Of a DNA stretch of 64,000 nt, positions 54,914-63,820 are shown piece after piece. The stretch is from positions 1 to 64,000 of the forward strand of contig NZ_JAAMFM010000013.1 in NCBI RefSeq assembly GCF_013376105.1, given 5' to 3'. Position numbers and translations under genes: made by a program. The notes beneath the pieces were generated by a model. The model ran no database searches, was not told the DNA's origin, and saw nothing but the letters and a program-made list of their open reading frames with translations. This DNA is from Arthrobacter wenxiniae. Lineage in GTDB: Bacteria; Actinomycetota; Actinomycetes; Actinomycetales; Micrococcaceae. The number at the start of each line of letters is the position of its first letter. Positions within the stretch are counted from its first letter, which is position 1.

Positions 54914-56284
54914 GTGGTTCTCTTTTCCTTAGTTGCCTCGCACTCCAGCCTTGACCTCGAAACCGTGGCCCGCCTCAGCGCCGGCGCGGCCGAGGTCGGT
55001 GCCGACGTCGTGGCCGGTGACAACGACGTGGTGGGCATGGTGACCCTGGCCACCTGCAACCGGTTCGAGCTGTATGCCCAGGCCCGCACGGCGGAGGACG
55101 TCGAATCGGCGCGCAGCAGCATTGTGGCAGCCGTCAGCGCCCGCACCGGACTCAGCGAACGCCAGGTGTCCAACGCCCTTGCCACCCGGCAGGGCCCGGC
55201 GGTACCCCGCCACCTCTTTGCCGTCAGCACCGGCCTGGAATCCGCCGTGGTGGGCGAGCGCGAAATTGCCGGGCAGGTGCGCCGCGCACTGAGTTTCGCG
55301 CAGGAGGCCGGCGTCAGCACCCCCGCCCTGGTGCGCCTGTTCCAGGCGGCCTCCAAGACCGCCAAGGACGTGGGCGCCCAGACGGCGCTCGGCCGGCGCG
55401 GCATGTCCATCGTGTCCGTGGCCCTGGATCTGGCCGCCGAGCTGCAGGACGCCCCGTCGCTGGCCGGCAGGACCGCCGTGCTGTTCGGCACGGGCGCCTA
55501 TGCCGGCGCCGCCATGGCTCAGCTGGCGCAGCGCGGCTGCACCGACATTCGGGTCTACTCCGCGTCGGGCCGGGCTGAAACCTTTGTGGCCTCCCGCGGC
55601 GGCACGGCGCTCGGCGACGACAGCCTGCCGGCCGCCCTCGCGGCGGCACACCTGCTGCTGGGCTGCAGCGGCATGGACCGCCAGGTGGCGGCCGCAGACA
55701 TTGCCCCGCTGCGCGGCGCGGGTTCGCCGCAGCTGACGGTCATTGACCTGGCCCTCACGCACGACTTTGCCCCGGACATTGCCGAGCTGCCCGGGGTGGA
55801 CCTGCTCACCCTGGAAACCGTGCGCCAGGCGGCACCGGCGGAGCAGTCCGCCACGCTGGTGGAGGCCGCCACCCTGGTGGCCGACGCCGCCACGACCTTT
55901 GAGCAGGCGCAAAACGCGCGCTCGCTGGACCACGCCATTGTGGCACTGCGCCGGCACACGATGGCCGTGCTCGACGACGAGATCGCCAAGATCCGCCAGC
56001 AGCACGGCTGCACGGCCGCCACGGCCGAGGTGGAATTTGCCATGCGCCGCATGGTCAAGCAGCTCCTCCACGTGCCCACCGTCAGGGCCAAGGAACTGGC
56101 CGCGTCCGGCGACGCCGAAAGCTACCTCGCCGCCCTGGATGCGCTCTACGGGCTCAAGTTGGAACCTGCCGCGCTGGGCGCGGCCGCCGAGGCAAGCCTG
56201 CGGGGCGGCGCGGGGGACGCCGGCGGGTCAAAGCTGGGCGGCGCGGCAGGCGGACGGCGTTCGGGAAGCCAGCGCCTGGCCTGA
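54914..56284 (+). CDS. hemA: Glutamyl-tRNA reductase
   Basis: A 456-residue enzyme reducing glutamyl-tRNA(Glu) to glutamate-1-semialdehyde, the committed step of C5 heme synthesis. The catalytic Cys is C48 in [48 protein letters not shown], the NADPH-binding [12 protein letters not shown] and a C-terminal dimerisation helix follow. The GTG at 54914 has GGAGG 4 bases upstream. The final 40 residues are Gly/Ala-rich and likely disordered. It is divergent from the other heme genes, with its own promoter containing the iron-box-like palindrome. Confidence 0.95.
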   Translation: MVLFSLVASHSSLDLETVARLSAGAAEVGADVVAGDNDVVGMVTLATCNRFELYAQARTAEDVESARSSIVAAVSARTGLSERQVSNALATRQGPAVPRHLFAVSTGLESAVVGEREIAGQVRRALSFAQEAGVSTPALVRLFQAASKTAKDVGAQTALGRRGMSIVSVALDLAAELQDAPSLAGRTAVLFGTGAYAGAAMAQLAQRGCTDIRVYSASGRAETFVASRGGTALGDDSLPAALAAAHLLLGCSGMDRQVAAADIAPLRGAGSPQLTVIDLALTHDFAPDIAELPGVDLLTLETVRQAAPAEQSATLVEAATLVADAATTFEQAQNARSLDHAIVALRRHTMAVLDDEIAKIRQQHGCTAATAEVEFAMRRMVKQLLHVPTVRAKELAASGDAESYLAALDALYGLKLEPAALGAAAEASLRGGAGDAGGSKLGGAAGGRRSGSQRLA

Positions 56285-56369
56285 CAGGCTTCCAGCGCCT
56301 GGCGATGGGCCCCAGCCCGGCGCGTCGACGCCCGTCAGTTCCGCTGAAACTTCACACGGCTTGGCGGCG

Positions 56370-57560
56370 CTAGCCGGCCCCCTGCCGGTTCCAGGCGTCG
56401 ATCCCGCCGTCAAGATGGACGACGTCGGCATAGCCCGCCGCCTTCAGGCTCGCCAAGGCTTGGGCGGAGCGCCCGCCGGACTTGCAGTGCAGCACCAGCG
56501 GCACGTCCCGGGGGATGTCCGCCAGGGCCGAGCCGTCCTTGATCCCGGCGAGCGGGATGAGCACGGAACCGGGGATCCGGGAGATCTCAAATTCCACCGG
56601 CTCGCGCACGTCCACCAGCACAAAGTCCTCCGTCCCGCGCTTTCTGTTGGCCAGGCGGGAGGCGAGCTGGGGCACGGTGATGAGTCCGGCGTCGTGCCCG
56701 GGTTCGGCGGGCGGGACCAGGCCGCAGAAGAAGTCGTAGTCAATCAGTTCGGTGATGGGAGCGGCGTCCGGGTCCCTGGCGATCCGGATTTCGCGCCAGC
56801 GCGAGGTGAGCGCGTCGAAGATCAGCAGCCGGCCCAGCAGGCTTTGCCCAATTCCCGTGATGAGCTTGACGGCCTCGGTGACCATCATGGCCCCGATGGA
56901 CGCGCACAGCATGCCGAAAACGCCGCCCTCCGCGCAGGAGGGGACGGTGCCGGGGGCGGGCGGTTCGGGATAGAGGTCGCGGTAGTTGGGGCCGTACTTG
57001 TCCCAAAAAACGCTGACCTGGCCGTCGAAGCGCAGGATGGAGCCCCACACATAGGGCTTTCCGAGCAGGGCGGCGGCGTCGTTGACCAGGTAGCGGGTGG
57101 AAAAGTTGTCCGCGCCGTCCAGGATGATGTCATAGCCATTGAAGAGTTCCAGGGCGTTGGAGGAGTCCAGCCGGAGCTGGTGCAGCACCACCTCGACGCC
57201 GGGGTTGATGGCCTCGATGGAATCCCTGGCGGATTCCAGCTTGGTGCGGCCGATGTCCGCCACCCCGTGGATGACCTGCCGCTGGAGGTTGCTCAATTCC
57301 ACGGTGTCGTCGTCGATGATGCCCAGCGTGCCCACCCCGGCTGCAGCCAGGTACAGCAGAGCGGGAGATCCCAGCCCGCCGGCGCCGATCACCAGCACCC
57401 TGGCATTGCGCAGCCGGCGCTGGCCCTCCAGCCCGATTTCCGGGATGAGCGCGTGGCGTGAATACCGTTCCAGTTCGTCCCGGCCCATGGGCGGGCCCGG
57501 TTCCACCAGGGCAGGAAGCTGCCGGTGCGGGGCGGGCATGGGCTTGATCAGGGAAACCAT
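56370..57560 (-). CDS. moeZ: MoeZ/MoeB-type adenylyltransferase-rhodanese fusion
   Basis: A 396-residue protein that activates the C-terminus of ubiquitin-like sulfur carriers (MoaD, ThiS, CysO) and passes sulfur to them. The E1 domain has RYSRHALIPEIGLEGQRRL, the ATP loop VIGAGGLGSPALLYLAAAGVG and DGADNFSTRYLVND. The C-terminal rhodanese domain has the active loop HCKSGGRSAQ with the persulfide Cys. Rv3206c (MoeB1) has the same layout. It could supply sulfur to the ThiS encoded at 60602-60841. The ATG at 57560 lacks a ribosome site but is 7 bases from TACATT (leaderless pattern); ATG 57539 is the alternative. Confidence 0.93.
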   Translation of the reverse strand: MVSLIKPMPAPHRQLPALVEPGPPMGRDELERYSRHALIPEIGLEGQRRLRNARVLVIGAGGLGSPALLYLAAAGVGTLGIIDDDTVELSNLQRQVIHGVADIGRTKLESARDSIEAINPGVEVVLHQLRLDSSNALELFNGYDIILDGADNFSTRYLVNDAAALLGKPYVWGSILRFDGQVSVFWDKYGPNYRDLYPEPPAPGTVPSCAEGGVFGMLCASIGAMMVTEAVKLITGIGQSLLGRLLIFDALTSRWREIRIARDPDAAPITELIDYDFFCGLVPPAEPGHDAGLITVPQLASRLANRKRGTEDFVLVDVREPVEFEISRIPGSVLIPLAGIKDGSALADIPRDVPLVLHCKSGGRSAQALASLKAAGYADVVHLDGGIDAWNRQGAG

Positions 57561-57567
57561 GATTAAT

Positions 57568-57573
57568 AATGTA
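57568..57573 (-). promoter_or_regulatory. -10 box for leaderless moeZ
   Basis: Minus-strand TACATT (57573-57568) lies 7 bases from the ATG at 57560 with no Shine-Dalgarno sequence between. On the opposite strand TAGAAT (57609-57614) is a candidate -10 for the divergent tetR gene. Confidence 0.5.
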
Positions 57574-57672
57574 GTCCGGCCTGCGCCCATTGGGTTATTA
57601 CCCCCCGGTAGAATGACACTAGCCGCAGCCGTGAAGCAGCAATGGCCTTGGCCTGAGTGAAAGGGACGCACC

Positions 57673-58326
57673 ATGACTTCCGAAGCCCGCACCGGGGAAG
57701 GGGCCGAACGGCGCGCCCCGCTGGCCCGCCTGCCCCGCGATGAACGCCGCGCCCAGCTGCTCGTGGCCGCGTTGGAAGTGTTTGTGAACAACGGCTACCA
57801 CGGTGCGGCCATGGATGAGATCGCCGAGGCCGCCAAGGTCAGCAAGCCGGTGCTGTACCAGCACTTCCCCAGCAAGCGGGAACTGTATGTGGCGCTGTTG
57901 GAGAGCCACCTCTCGAACCTGAAGCAGATGCTGATCACGGCCCTGAATTCCACCACGGACAACAAATTGCGCGTCCAGGCGACGATGAAGGCCTATTTCC
58001 AGTTTGTGGCCAACGACGACCAGGCGTACCGGCTCGTTTTTGAATCCGACCTGGTCAATGACCATGACGTCGCCGTGCGGCTGGAGAAGTTCAACTCGGA
58101 ATTCGCCGATGCACTCGGTGCCGTCATTGCCGAGGACACCCTGCTGGGCCGGCTGGAGGCCGTCCTGCTGGGACGGGCGCTGTCGGGCATGGCCCAGGTA
58201 AGCGCCCGCTACTGGCTCGAGGCCAACGGGGACCTGGACCTCGAGGTGGCCAGCGATCTTGTGTACCGTTTAGCTTGGCGCGGAATTAGCCGGTTCCCGA
58301 AGGAGCAGCAGGGCCCTTCCGCATAG
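57673..58326 (+). CDS. TetR-family regulator preceding DUF3107
   Basis: A 217-residue TetR protein. The HTH lies at about 28-72 (AALEVFVNNGYHGAAMDEIA, SKPVLYQHFPSKRELY) and the C-terminal domain is helical. It corresponds in order and neighbours to Rv3208 of M. tuberculosis, which also precedes a DUF3107 gene; no ligand is known. GAAAGGGACGCACC before the ATG supplies a ribosome site. It is divergent from moeZ. Confidence 0.9.
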   Translation: MTSEARTGEGAERRAPLARLPRDERRAQLLVAALEVFVNNGYHGAAMDEIAEAAKVSKPVLYQHFPSKRELYVALLESHLSNLKQMLITALNSTTDNKLRVQATMKAYFQFVANDDQAYRLVFESDLVNDHDVAVRLEKFNSEFADALGAVIAEDTLLGRLEAVLLGRALSGMAQVSARYWLEANGDLDLEVASDLVYRLAWRGISRFPKEQQGPSA

Positions 58327-58372
58327 AGTTGGCCGTACGAACATTTTGCCCGCACGCATCGAGGAGACACCT

Positions 58373-58597
58373 GTGGAAATCAAGATCGGCATCCAGAACA
58401 TCACCCGCGAAATCGTCTTTGAGTCCGAGCAGTCCGCGGACGACGTCGCGGCGCAGGTCTCCGAGGCGCTGGCCAAGGGAACCGAGCTGCGCCTCAAGGA
58501 CGAGAAGGGCCGCATCGTGATTGTTCCCGGCAAGGCGCTGGGATACGTTGAACTGGGTGCCGAAGAGGCCCGCCGGGTGGGCTTCGGCGCGCTCTAG
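58373..58597 (+). CDS. DUF3107 family small protein (TB9.4-like)
   Basis: A 74-residue protein: VEIKIGIQNITREIVFESEQ, a helix SADDVAAQVSEALAKG, then RLKDEKGRIVIVPGKALGYV and ELG. It belongs to the DUF3107 family found next to TetR genes throughout actinobacteria (TB9.4 in M. tuberculosis); function unknown. GTG at 58373 is preceded by GAGGAGA, giving the family length; an in-frame start 27 bases upstream is less likely. Confidence 0.9.
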   Translation: MEIKIGIQNITREIVFESEQSADDVAAQVSEALAKGTELRLKDEKGRIVIVPGKALGYVELGAEEARRVGFGAL

Positions 58598-58679
58598 CCG
58601 GCCGGCGCCACCCGCTCCGGTTTCCCGGAAAAAACACGGCCGTTCCCCCTGCGGCGGCCCCGAAGGAAGAGGAAGTTCC

Positions 58680-58985
58680 ATGGTTGCACTCGTCATTATT
58701 GCCCTGGTGGCGGGCGGCTTCGGGGCCATCGCGTGGGGCGTGGACAGGTACCGCGCCACCTTTGGCGCGCTGCTTCCAGCGGGCGCGGCCGTGGTTGCGG
58801 CGGAAATTCTGTGGATGGTCACGATGGCCGCGGGACTGGGCGGCTCTTCCGCCACCGCCTGGATTCCCTGGATCCTGCCCATGGCCGTGGGCGGAGCGGT
58901 GGCCTGGTCCGTGGCCGGCTTCGTGGGCCGCAGCCGCCACCACCACCTCGTGGAGCGGACCAACCAGATCCTCGCAATCCGCTAG
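58680..58985 (+). CDS. Small membrane protein of unknown function
   Basis: A 101-residue protein with three predicted hydrophobic segments (about 2-20, 28-50 and 58-80) and a short basic tail RSRHHHLVERTNQILAIR. The ATG at 58680 follows GGAAGAGGAAG by 5 bases. It is downstream of the DUF3107 gene by 82 bases and convergent with the pterin dehydratase fusion. I do not recognise a family with a known function. Confidence 0.75.
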   Translation: MVALVIIALVAGGFGAIAWGVDRYRATFGALLPAGAAVVAAEILWMVTMAAGLGGSSATAWIPWILPMAVGGAVAWSVAGFVGRSRHHHLVERTNQILAIR

Positions 58986-59025
58986 ACCCGGAAGTCGGTC
59001 CGCCACGGCGGGTCCAGCCGCCGGT

Positions 59026-59682
59026 TCAGGCGTCGCGGCCTTCCTCGGTGCAGATGCACAGCCGGTTGCCCTGCACGTCCGTGGCGATCACAAATTCGGG
59101 CGCGTTGGACCGGTCAAGGGTGGCACCGGCCGCCTCCACGGCCGCGAGGACGCCCTGCGCCTCGCTGGCCGGCACGTGGATGTCAAAGTGGAAGCGGTTC
59201 GCGTTGGGCGTCTGGGTCTGCTGGAACCACATCGTGGGCAGCCGGCCCGACGGATCCTTTAATTCGTCCGGCTCCCCCGCCTTGAACCCCAGCGCCGCCG
59301 CCCACACGGGTGCCACGGCCGTGAAATCCGCCGAGTCCATGGCAATTTCGACGGACCGCAGCAGCTCCGGATGCGCCGCCGCGCCCGCCTCCCGCGCCGC
59401 CGCCGAGATGGCCTTTGCCAGGGCCGCGTCCCGCGCCGTCACTTTGGAGCCGGCGTCGTGCGAGGTCAGCGCCACGAAAAGGGTGTCGTACCGCCAGTCC
59501 ACGTCCGGGTGGTGGTTTGCCTCCTGTGCCAAGGCGCCAACGGCGGCGAAGAGCTCCAGTGCCGCGGCCGACGTCGGGCATTTCAGTGCCGCTGCCAGCC
59601 CGCCCAGGCGGAACCTCCAGTCCGGCAGCGCCGCCAGTTCCGCGTCGATCTGGTCCCTGGTCAAAACATCGTTCGCAGCCAT
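59026..59682 (-). CDS. Pterin-4a-carbinolamine dehydratase fused to VOC domain
   Basis: A 218-residue two-domain protein. Residues about 1-95 are a 4a-hydroxytetrahydrobiopterin dehydratase with EANHHPDVDWRYDTLFVALT and SHDAGSKVTARDAALA, including the His-His-Pro active site. Residues about 105-218 form a glyoxalase/VOC-type domain (FHFDIHVP, ATLDRSNAPEFVIATDVQGN, LCICTEE). The dehydratase recycles oxidised pterin cofactor; the VOC part may bind metal or a ligand. Frame is open from GTG 59697, but ATG 59682 with GAAGGAG 6 bases upstream is preferred. It is 9 bases after thiG, though no thiamine role is evident. Confidence 0.85.
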   Translation of the reverse strand: MAANDVLTRDQIDAELAALPDWRFRLGGLAAALKCPTSAAALELFAAVGALAQEANHHPDVDWRYDTLFVALTSHDAGSKVTARDAALAKAISAAAREAGAAAHPELLRSVEIAMDSADFTAVAPVWAAALGFKAGEPDELKDPSGRLPTMWFQQTQTPNANRFHFDIHVPASEAQGVLAAVEAAGATLDRSNAPEFVIATDVQGNRLCICTEEGRDA

Positions 59683-59706
59683 GGCAGGCTCCTTCACGTT
59701 TCCGGT

Positions 59707-60534
<828 letters not shown>

Positions 60535-60601
60535 TCAAGGTTCTCAGGTTCCGGGGCCGGCGTGCCCGGGGAGGCCGGGGTGAGGGCCTGCCCGGGGGTG
60601 C

Positions 60602-60841
60602 CTAGCCGCCCTGGACGGCGGTGACGATCTCGACGTCGTCGTCGGTTTCCACCGCTGTCTGGGACCACCGGCTGCGCGGCACGATGTCCGCGTTGCGGGC
60701 CACGGCCACTCCCAGGCGGCGTCCGTCGGCCGGCTGCCCGGTGGGCAGGATGGCCCGGCCCGTGACGGCGGCGACAAGGTCGGCGACGGTGGTGCCGGCG
60801 GCCAGGGGCGCGGGGGCGCCGTTGAGGTGGATGGTGCTCAT
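60602..60841 (-). CDS. thiS: Sulfur carrier protein ThiS
   Basis: A 79-residue ubiquitin-like carrier ending in the required Gly-Gly (EIVTAVQGG). It is adenylated and thiocarboxylated, then donates sulfur to ThiG. Residues 25-50 contain a loop longer than in the E. coli protein. It overlaps thiO by 4 bases and precedes thiG by 82 bases. No ThiF is in the operon, so the MoeZ-type protein at 56370-57560 may activate it (inference). Confidence 0.93.
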   Translation of the reverse strand: MSTIHLNGAPAPLAAGTTVADLVAAVTGRAILPTGQPADGRRLGVAVARNADIVPRSRWSQTAVETDDDVEIVTAVQGG

Positions 60842-62133
60842 GGTGTCTCCTGTGTGGCGGGGGCGGATGTGGCGAGTGCGGGTGAAAACCTGTCCGGGCG
60901 GAAGCGCTCCCAGGCGAGGTCGGTGATGTCGCCCAGCAGCTGGCGGGTGATGTGGGCGGCAATGGCCGTCAGCAGCACGCCGTGGCGGAAGAAGCCGGTG
61001 GCGACGATGAGCCCGGGGATGTCGCGGCCGGCGCCGTCCCCGACCCGGCCCAGCAGGGGGGCGTTGTCCGGGGTGCCGGGGCGGGCGCGGGCAGTGGTTT
61101 CCAGCAGTTCGAGTTCGGCGACGGCGGGGACCAGCACCTGGGCGTCGCGCAGCAGCTGGTGCACTCCCCCGGCGCTGACAGCCGCCGAACCGTCCTCGCG
61201 GCTCGTGGCGCCGACGACCACCGTGTTGTCGTTCCGGGGCACCAGGTAGACCGGCAGCCCGCGCACCAGGCCGCGAACCGTCGCCGTCACCAGCGGCTGC
61301 AGGTGCGCGGGCACGCGGAGGCGCAGGATGTCGCCGTAGACGGGCCGCACGGGCAGCACCAGCCCCTCCGGCAGCCCGTGCAGGAGGGGGGCGCCGAGCC
61401 CGTTGGCCACGACCACCTCGCGGGCAAGGACTTCGCGGCCATCCTCCAGGACGACGCCGGTGACCCGGGAGTGCGTGTTTCCCGGCTCCGCGTGAAGCAG
61501 GCGGACGGCGTTGCGGCGGATGGAGGTCTCCTCCTCGCGCAGGCGCCCCCGCGCGGCCGCCACCACGTTGAGCTGCACCCGGATGGCGGTTGCCACGCCG
61601 CGCGGGTCCACCTGGTGATCCTGGACGATGCGGTAGGCGCAGGAAATGTGCGGGCCCACCAGCGGCTCGGCGGCCCGCGCCTCGCGGATGGTCAGCTGTT
61701 CCACGTCCAGGCCGTGCGCGAGCTGGACGTCCCGGAGGTCGGCCAGCGCCGCGCGGTCCGCAGCGTCGGCACCCATGACGAGCGTCGGCGTCGTGCGGAA
61801 TCCGGTGTCGGCATGGCCGGCAGCCACGAGCGGGGCCACAAACTCCGGCCAGCGCGCAGCGGAGGCCAGGGTCAGCTCCAGCAGGTCATCCTCCTGGTAG
61901 TGGAGTTCACTGACGGGTGCCAGCATGCCCGCGGCCGCGAAGGTGGCGCCGGTGGCCGGCGTCGGGTCGATGACGGTGACGTTGCGGCCGCTGCGCTGGG
62001 CTTCCCATGCGATGCCCAGTCCCACGATTCCGCCGCCGATCACGGCCACGTCGGTGGTGATCGTGCAGGGCTTGCCGGGATGGGGCTTGCCGGCATCCGG
62101 CACGGTGTTCTGAGGTGGCACAGTGCGCGCCAT
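60838..62133 (-). CDS. thiO: Glycine oxidase ThiO
   Basis: A 431-residue FAD-dependent amine oxidase of the DAO family converting glycine to dehydroglycine for ThiG. VAVIGGGIVGLGIAWEA is the FAD motif. AAGMLAPVSE, VYGDILRLR and the C-terminal GFFRHGVLLTAI close the FAD domain as in B. subtilis ThiO. The ATG at 62131-62133 follows GGAAGGAG, which lies at the 3' edge of the TPP riboswitch, so translation initiation is probably what the riboswitch controls. Confidence 0.93.
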   Translation of the reverse strand: MARTVPPQNTVPDAGKPHPGKPCTITTDVAVIGGGIVGLGIAWEAQRSGRNVTVIDPTPATGATFAAAGMLAPVSELHYQEDDLLELTLASAARWPEFVAPLVAAGHADTGFRTTPTLVMGADAADRAALADLRDVQLAHGLDVEQLTIREARAAEPLVGPHISCAYRIVQDHQVDPRGVATAIRVQLNVVAAARGRLREEETSIRRNAVRLLHAEPGNTHSRVTGVVLEDGREVLAREVVVANGLGAPLLHGLPEGLVLPVRPVYGDILRLRVPAHLQPLVTATVRGLVRGLPVYLVPRNDNTVVVGATSREDGSAAVSAGGVHQLLRDAQVLVPAVAELELLETTARARPGTPDNAPLLGRVGDGAGRDIPGLIVATGFFRHGVLLTAIAAHITRQLLGDITDLAWERFRPDRFSPALATSAPATQETP

Positions 62134-62142
62134 CGCTGTCTC

Positions 62143-62243
62143 CTTCCCTACGCCGGTATGACCCGGATCAGGTTCCGCGCCCTGGGGCGCCAATCGGTCG
62201 GCACGTGCACGTGCCCTCTCAGCCGGCTTTCCCGGCTCCCGCG
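62143..62243 (-). promoter_or_regulatory. TPP riboswitch (THI element)
   Basis: The minus strand has the aptamer's conserved blocks in order: GGGAGCC, GGCTGAGAGGGCACG, a variable stem-loop (GGCGCCCCAGGGCGC region), then GGAACCTGATCCGGGTCATA and CCGGCGTAGGGA. The thiO Shine-Dalgarno GGAAGGAG directly abuts the 3' edge (62148-62141), so TPP binding probably hides it. No separate intrinsic terminator is seen between aptamer and ATG, favouring translational control. Confidence 0.95.
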
Positions 62244-62252
62244 GTACTGAAC

Positions 62253-62259
62253 TAGTCTA
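62253..62259. promoter_or_regulatory. Overlapping divergent -10 boxes for thiE and thiO
   Basis: TAGTCT (62253-62258, plus) lies 7 bases before the thiE ATG, and TAGACT (62259-62254, minus) lies about 7 bases before the likely 5' end of the riboswitch RNA. The two hexamers overlap by five bases, giving one near-symmetric AT-rich patch for both directions. Confidence 0.6.
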
Positions 62260-62265
62260 TGAGAC

Positions 62266-62958
62266 ATGAGCCTGCCTTCCGCCATCCATGACGCCGCGCC
62301 CGCAACACCTGCCTCCCCGGCCGCCGACGCCCGGCTGTACGTGTGCACCGATTCGCGCCGGGAACGCGGGGACTTTGAGGACTTCCTGCGTGCCGCCTAC
62401 GCCGGCGGGGTGGACATCATCCAGCTGCGCGACAAGTCGCTCGAGGCCGCGGAGGAGCTGGAGCTGCTGGCCGTGCTGCGCACGGTGGCGGAGGAGTTTG
62501 GCAAACCGTGGGCGGTGAATGACCGGGCGGACATCGCCGTGCTGTCCGGGGCGCCGGTGTTCCATGTGGGCCAAAAGGACCTGCCGCTGCGGGCCGCGCG
62601 GTCCCTGGTCGGGCCGTCGGTGGCCATCGGGCTCTCGAGCCACGACCCCGCGCAGGCCGCGGCCGCCGCCGCCGATCCGGGAACCGACTACTTCTGCGTC
62701 GGCCCGCTGTGGGCCACCCCCACCAAGCCGGGCCGGGCCGCCGTCGGACTTGGCCTGGTGGAGCACGCAGCCTCCCTGGGGACGGACAAGCCATGGTTTG
62801 CCATCGGCGGGGTGGACCTCTCCAACGTGGACGCCGTGGTGGAGGCGGGCGCGTCCCGGATTGTGGTAGTCCGCGCAGTCACTGATGCGGACGATCCGAC
62901 GGCGGCTGCCCGGGAACTGCTGTCCCGGCTGCCTGCGCTGGGGCAGCGGCCGCGCTAG
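62266..62958 (+). CDS. thiE: Thiamine-phosphate synthase
   Basis: A 230-residue TIM-barrel enzyme joining HMP pyrophosphate and thiazole phosphate. IIQLRDKS (pyrophosphate contact), [49 protein letters not shown] and [10 protein letters not shown] follow the family pattern. The first 20 residues are an Ala/Pro extension. No Shine-Dalgarno sequence is present and TAGTCT lies 7 bases before the ATG, so the mRNA is probably leaderless. Unlike divergent thiOSG it therefore escapes the riboswitch. The stop overlaps the convergent tetR gene by 4 bases. Confidence 0.95.
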   Translation: MSLPSAIHDAAPATPASPAADARLYVCTDSRRERGDFEDFLRAAYAGGVDIIQLRDKSLEAAEELELLAVLRTVAEEFGKPWAVNDRADIAVLSGAPVFHVGQKDLPLRAARSLVGPSVAIGLSSHDPAQAAAAAADPGTDYFCVGPLWATPTKPGRAAVGLGLVEHAASLGTDKPWFAIGGVDLSNVDAVVEAGASRIVVVRAVTDADDPTAAARELLSRLPALGQRPR

Positions 62959-63695
62959 CTGAGCCCCGCCGTCCCGGCCAGGATGTCGAGCTGGACCTCG
63001 AACAGCGCGGCGGGGTCGCGGAACGTGGCCTTCCCGTACTGGCCGAACACCTCGAAGCTGACGGCGCCAAATATCGCCGCCCACGCCAGGACGCCGCGGG
63101 CCAGTGCCTCGTCGTCCGCCGTGATGGCCCATTCGGCACGGATGGCCCGGAAGTCGGCGGCCAGGATGTGCCCCGGGGCCGGAACCACGCCCGCGTCGGC
63201 AGCTCCGCCCGCCGGGGCTCCCGCCCCGTGGCGGACAATGTAGGCGCCCTCCAGGATGCCCACCAGCCTGGCGATGACGCGGGTGCCCGGCCCCGTGGTC
63301 TGCTCCGCGGGAGCGTCGTAGCCTGGCACGGGTGAACCAAACAGCAGTCCGTAGCGGGCCGGTTCCGCGAGCGCCCACTCCCGGACGGCCCGGCCCAGTG
63401 CCCGGAACTGTCCGGGAAAATCGTCGGCGGGAACTCTGCCCACGGCCAGGTCCACGGCATCCCCCAGCGCGTTGTAGCCGTCCACCAGCAGCAGCGTCAG
63501 CAGCTCGTCACGGCTTTTCACGTACCGGTAGACGGCGGAAGAGACCACGCCCAGGTCCCGGGCCACCGCGCGCAGCGACAGCCCGGCCGCCCCGTGGAGG
63601 ACAAGGTGGCGGCGCCCGATGAGGAGGATCTCATCCATGGTCTGGAGGCGGGCACGCTCCCGCGGTGTTTGTGCCATGCCTTGATTTTGGGCCAT
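62955..63695 (-). CDS. TetR-family regulator (TetR_C_13-like)
   Basis: About 246 residues with a TetR HTH ([40 protein letters not shown]) and a C-terminal ligand domain containing [23 protein letters not shown], a motif typical of a common actinobacterial TetR subgroup. ATG 63695 or ATG 63677 could be the start; neither has a strong ribosome site. It is divergent from the NAD(P)-binding protein gene at 63821, and two operator-like palindromes lie between, so it very likely represses itself and that gene. Confidence 0.87.
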   Translation of the reverse strand: MAQNQGMAQTPRERARLQTMDEILLIGRRHLVLHGAAGLSLRAVARDLGVVSSAVYRYVKSRDELLTLLLVDGYNALGDAVDLAVGRVPADDFPGQFRALGRAVREWALAEPARYGLLFGSPVPGYDAPAEQTTGPGTRVIARLVGILEGAYIVRHGAGAPAGGAADAGVVPAPGHILAADFRAIRAEWAITADDEALARGVLAWAAIFGAVSFEVFGQYGKATFRDPAALFEVQLDILAGTAGLS

Positions 63696-63715
63696 GAGGA
63701 GAGCGCCGTCAACTT

Positions 63716-63731
63716 TAGTGATCAGTGCTCT
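63716..63731. promoter_or_regulatory. TetR operator-like site 2
   Basis: TAGTGATCAGTGCTCT matches the reverse complement of the perfect palindrome at 63768-63782 (GAGAGCGGTGCTCTC) at about 12 of 16 aligned positions. It lies about 22 bases upstream of the tetR start. Confidence 0.5.
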
Positions 63732-63767
63732 TGACTTTGCCCGGCCGGGGTTCCACACTTAATTCCT

Positions 63768-63782
63768 GAGAGCACCGCTCTC
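63768..63782. promoter_or_regulatory. TetR operator-like palindrome 1
   Basis: GAGAGCACCGCTCTC has perfect 6-bp arms around ACC and lies 38 bases upstream of the plus-strand gene at 63821. Its sequence is of the AGAGCA-type seen at many TetR-controlled promoters. Confidence 0.65.
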
Positions 63783-63820
63783 TATTAGTTCATTTGCCAC
63801 TTCAGGGAATCGAGAACACC

